Positions 12,353 to 14,540 of a stretch of 14,540 bases of DNA are shown here, in pieces. The notes beneath the pieces were generated by a model. The model did no database searches. It had not been told where the DNA came from and saw nothing but the letters and a program-made list of their open reading frames with translations. Each line of letters starts with the position of its first letter. Positions within the stretch are counted from its first letter, which is position 1. The stretch lies in contig JAZQUM010000016.1 of assembly GCA_045631305.1 (NCBI GenBank), forward strand, positions 1 to 14,540, in the 5' to 3' direction. A program made the position numbers and the translations under genes. This DNA comes from JAZQUM01 sp045631305. GTDB taxonomy: Bacteria; Bacillota; Clostridia; Oscillospirales; Oscillospiraceae.

Positions 12353-13357
12353 ATGATCGTGATTTTGAAGAAAGATGTCACTCGTGAACGTGCAGAAACT
12401 CTGGTGGAATGGCTCAAGAGCCAGAATATGACCGTGCACATTTCCGAAGGTGCTACCCACACCGTGCTGGGTCTTGTGGGCCACACTGCCCACATGGATA
12501 TGGACCTTCTCTCCAGCCTTGATATCGTGGATTCCGTCAAGCGGGTATCTGACCCCTTCAAGTGCTGCAGCCGCAAGTTCCACCCTGCAGATACCGTGGT
12601 GGAAGTGGGGGATGTGAAGATCGGCGGCGGCAACTTCTGTATGATCGCAGGCCCTTGCTCCGTGGAAACGGAAGAGCAGATCGTGGAAGTGGCCTGCAAG
12701 GTAAAGGCAGCAGGCGCCAACATTCTTCGCGGCGGCGCATTCAAGCCCCGCACCTCTCCTTATGATTTTCAGGGCCTTAAGGGCAACGGCATCGAGCTTT
12801 TGCTTGAAGCAAAGCGCGTGACGGGCCTTCCCATCTGCACCGAGATCATGAACGCAAACCATATCCCCCTCTTCGAGGACGTGGATATCATTCAGGTGGG
12901 CGCACGCAACATGCAGAACTTCGAGCTTTTGAAGGAGCTGGGCAAACTGAAAAAGCCTGTTCTTCTCAAGCGCGGTCTTGCCAGCACCATCAAAGAGTGG
13001 CTCATGAGTGCAGAATACATCATGGCCGGCGGCAACGATCAAATTATTCTTTGCGAGCGCGGCATCCGCACCTATGAAACCTACACCCGCAACACGCTGG
13101 ATCTTTCCGCTGTTCCTCTGCTCCACGATCTTACCCATCTTCCCGTGGTGGTGGACCCCAGCCATGCAACGGGTCTTCGTGATCTGGTGGAGCCTATGTC
13201 TCTGGCAGGCGTGGCCGCAGGGGCAGACGGGCTGATGATCGAAGTGCATAACGATCCTATGAAGGCTTGGTGCGACGGGGCCCAGTCCCTGACGCCTGAG
13301 CAGTATGAAAGCGTTGCAAAGAAAGTCTTTGCCATTCGTGAGGTGGTGAAAAAATGA
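12353..13357 (+). CDS. aroF: 3-deoxy-7-phosphoheptulonate (DAHP) synthase, class I-beta
   Basis: Cytoplasmic first enzyme of the shikimate pathway: phosphoenolpyruvate plus erythrose 4-phosphate to DAHP. The 334 residues split into an N-terminal ferredoxin-like regulatory domain (about 1-70) and a TIM barrel close to Thermotoga maritima DAHP synthase (about 338 residues). Metal ligands are Cys102 (IAGPCSVE), His271 (VDPSHATG), Glu297 and Asp301 (MIEVHNDP); substrate residues lie in RGGAFKPRTSPYDFQG (126-141) and LLKRG (204-208). In the Thermotoga enzyme the N-terminal domain gives inhibition by Tyr and Phe, the amino acids the leader peptide appears to sense. The ATG has GGGAGGA upstream. The frame is open upstream to a TTG at 12290, but that stretch is the attenuator terminator. 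Confidence 0.96.
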   Translation: MIVILKKDVTRERAETLVEWLKSQNMTVHISEGATHTVLGLVGHTAHMDMDLLSSLDIVDSVKRVSDPFKCCSRKFHPADTVVEVGDVKIGGGNFCMIAGPCSVETEEQIVEVACKVKAAGANILRGGAFKPRTSPYDFQGLKGNGIELLLEAKRVTGLPICTEIMNANHIPLFEDVDIIQVGARNMQNFELLKELGKLKKPVLLKRGLASTIKEWLMSAEYIMAGGNDQIILCERGIRTYETYTRNTLDLSAVPLLHDLTHLPVVVDPSHATGLRDLVEPMSLAGVAAGADGLMIEVHNDPMKAWCDGAQSLTPEQYESVAKKVFAIREVVKK

Positions 13358-14193
13358 TCACCGTTGGTATCGTAGGTCTGGGACTTATCGGTGGCTCTCT
13401 TGCCAAAGCTTACAGCGAAAGCGGGGAAGCCCGCGTGCTTGCCTGCGAAAAAGCCCGCAGCGTGCTGGGGTTTTCTCAGGTCTGTGGCGCCGTGCAGGGT
13501 GAGCTTACCAAAGAAAACGTGGCTGAGTGCGACCTGGTGCTCGTTGCGGTCTATCCCAAGGCAGCTATTGAATATATCCGCGAAATGGCACCTTATTTTG
13601 CGCCCCATACCGTTGTGATGGATTGCTGCGGCACCAAGCGGGAAGTGTGCGAAGCGTGTTTCCCCATTGCCAAAGACCACGGTTTCACCTTCGTGGGTGG
13701 CCATCCTATGGCGGGCAAGCAGTATTCGGGCTTTAAATATGCCAAGAGCAACCTCTTCCACAATGCGCCCATGGTCATTGTGCCCCCTACTTATGACGAT
13801 ATTCGACTCTTGGCCCATGTGAAAGAATTGCTCTCTCCCGTGGGTTTTGGCCGCATTTCCGTCACCACCGCCGCCCAGCACGATGAGATGATCGCCTTCA
13901 CCTCTCAGCTGGCTCATGTGGTGTCCAACGCGTATATCAAAAGCCCCACGGCCAGCTCTCACAAGGGTTTTTCCGCAGGCAGCTATAAAGATATGACCCG
14001 CGTTGCATGGCTCAATCCCCAGATGTGGGCCGAGCTGTGCCTTGATAATAAGGATAACATCATCCGCGAGATCGATGTTCTGGTAAATAGCCTCAATGAA
14101 TACCGCACTGCTATTGCTTCCGATGACAGAGCCACGCTGGAACGGCTGTTGCAGGAAGGTAAGGAGCGCAAAGAGGAGGTAGACGGCAGATGA
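13354..14193 (+). CDS. tyrA: Prephenate (or arogenate) dehydrogenase
   Basis: NAD(P)-dependent oxidative decarboxylation of prephenate to 4-hydroxyphenylpyruvate, or of arogenate to tyrosine. The 279 residues show the N-terminal Rossmann motif GLGLIGGSLA (8-17), DCCGTKREVC (90-99), the family block VGGHPMAGKQYSGFKYA (114-130) with conserved His117, and a C-terminal helical domain with HDEMIAFTSQLAHVVSNAY (176-194, His188). No C-terminal ACT domain is present, so feedback inhibition by tyrosine through that domain is not expected. Substrate and cofactor choice cannot be read from the sequence. The ATG overlaps the DAHP synthase stop (ATGA), indicating translational coupling. Confidence 0.95.
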   Translation: MITVGIVGLGLIGGSLAKAYSESGEARVLACEKARSVLGFSQVCGAVQGELTKENVAECDLVLVAVYPKAAIEYIREMAPYFAPHTVVMDCCGTKREVCEACFPIAKDHGFTFVGGHPMAGKQYSGFKYAKSNLFHNAPMVIVPPTYDDIRLLAHVKELLSPVGFGRISVTTAAQHDEMIAFTSQLAHVVSNAYIKSPTASSHKGFSAGSYKDMTRVAWLNPQMWAELCLDNKDNIIREIDVLVNSLNEYRTAIASDDRATLERLLQEGKERKEEVDGR

Positions 14194-14540
14194 ATACCGT
14201 AACTGTAAACGCCTCAAGAAAATATGACGTGATTATCGGCGCAGGTCTGCTGGACCGCTGCGGCGAGCTGATTGCCGCCGTTCACGCGCCCTGCACCGCT
14301 GCTATCATCACCGATGACACTGTAAATGCTCTTTACGGTGACCGCGTGGAAAAGAGCCTTGCTGCGGCAGGGTATCGCGTGGTGCGCTTCGTGTTCCCCC
14401 ACGGGGAAGAAAACAAGAATCTCATGACCTTTGCTGCAGCGCAGAATTTCCTGGCAGAAAATCGCCTTTCCCGCACCGACCTTGTGGTGGCGCTGGGCGG
14501 CGGTGTGGTAGGTGATCTGGCGGGCTTTGTAGCTGCTACC
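14190..14540 (+). CDS. aroB: 3-dehydroquinate synthase, N-terminal part (cut by window end)
   Basis: Second enzyme of the shikimate pathway, cyclising DAHP to 3-dehydroquinate with NAD and a divalent metal. The first 117 codons are present. They include the N-terminal strand MNTVTVNASRKYDVIIGAGL, the substrate-side HGEENKN (71-77), and the glycine-rich NAD-binding loop ALGGGVVGDLAGFVAAT (101-117), which is diagnostic. The metal-binding and catalytic half lies beyond the window. The ATG overlaps the tyrA stop (ATGA), with GAGGAGG 14 bases or so upstream inside tyrA. It is third in the operon, so DAHP synthase, tyrA and aroB share the attenuator. Confidence 0.95.
   Translation, partial: MNTVTVNASRKYDVIIGAGLLDRCGELIAAVHAPCTAAIITDDTVNALYGDRVEKSLAAAGYRVVRFVFPHGEENKNLMTFAAAQNFLAENRLSRTDLVVALGGGVVGDLAGFVAAT

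Overview
This window looks like chromosomal DNA of a low-to-mid-GC Clostridia member, most likely an Oscillospirales/Ruminococcaceae-type gut anaerobe. The pointers are Firmicutes-style parS sites, a DnaD plus DnaI-type helicase-loader pair, ZapA next to a U32 'peptidase', strong AGGAGG ribosome binding sites, and parAB leading into serS. The genus cannot be set from sequence alone. No mobile element, CRISPR array, tRNA or rRNA was seen, and every large gene appears intact apart from the two cut by the window ends.

Left part (1-2631, minus strand): a chromosome-partition operon parA, parB, an unrecognised membrane/coiled-coil gene, then serS (cut). An extended -10 promoter drives parA. Three near-perfect parS palindromes lie around it: two 33 bp apart upstream of parA, and one between the membrane gene and serS.

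Middle part (2632-9179, minus strand): a cell-shape and division run, zapA, U32 protein (RlhA-like), maf, mreC, mreD and a class B PBP (PBP2/MrdA type), closed by a clear terminator at 2592-2626. mreB and rodA, the usual companions, are absent here.

The strand switch (9180-9415) holds two divergent promoters, each with its own inverted repeat.

Right part (9416-14540, plus strand): a DnaD-domain protein and a DnaI/DnaC-like helicase loader, then a terminator; plsY; then an aromatic amino acid operon with DAHP synthase, prephenate dehydrogenase and 3-dehydroquinate synthase (cut).

The most striking item is the leader of the aromatic operon (about 12107-12352). A strong promoter is followed by an unannotated 19-codon leader peptide, MMNTTLRFAYGYYFYFFKK, with four Phe and four Tyr codons. 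The RNA can form a 15-bp hairpin over those codons, a 10-bp antiterminator and an 11-bp intrinsic terminator, and the antiterminator excludes both of the others. This is the full logic of a ribosome-mediated Phe/Tyr attenuator, in a group where T-boxes are the more usual solution.
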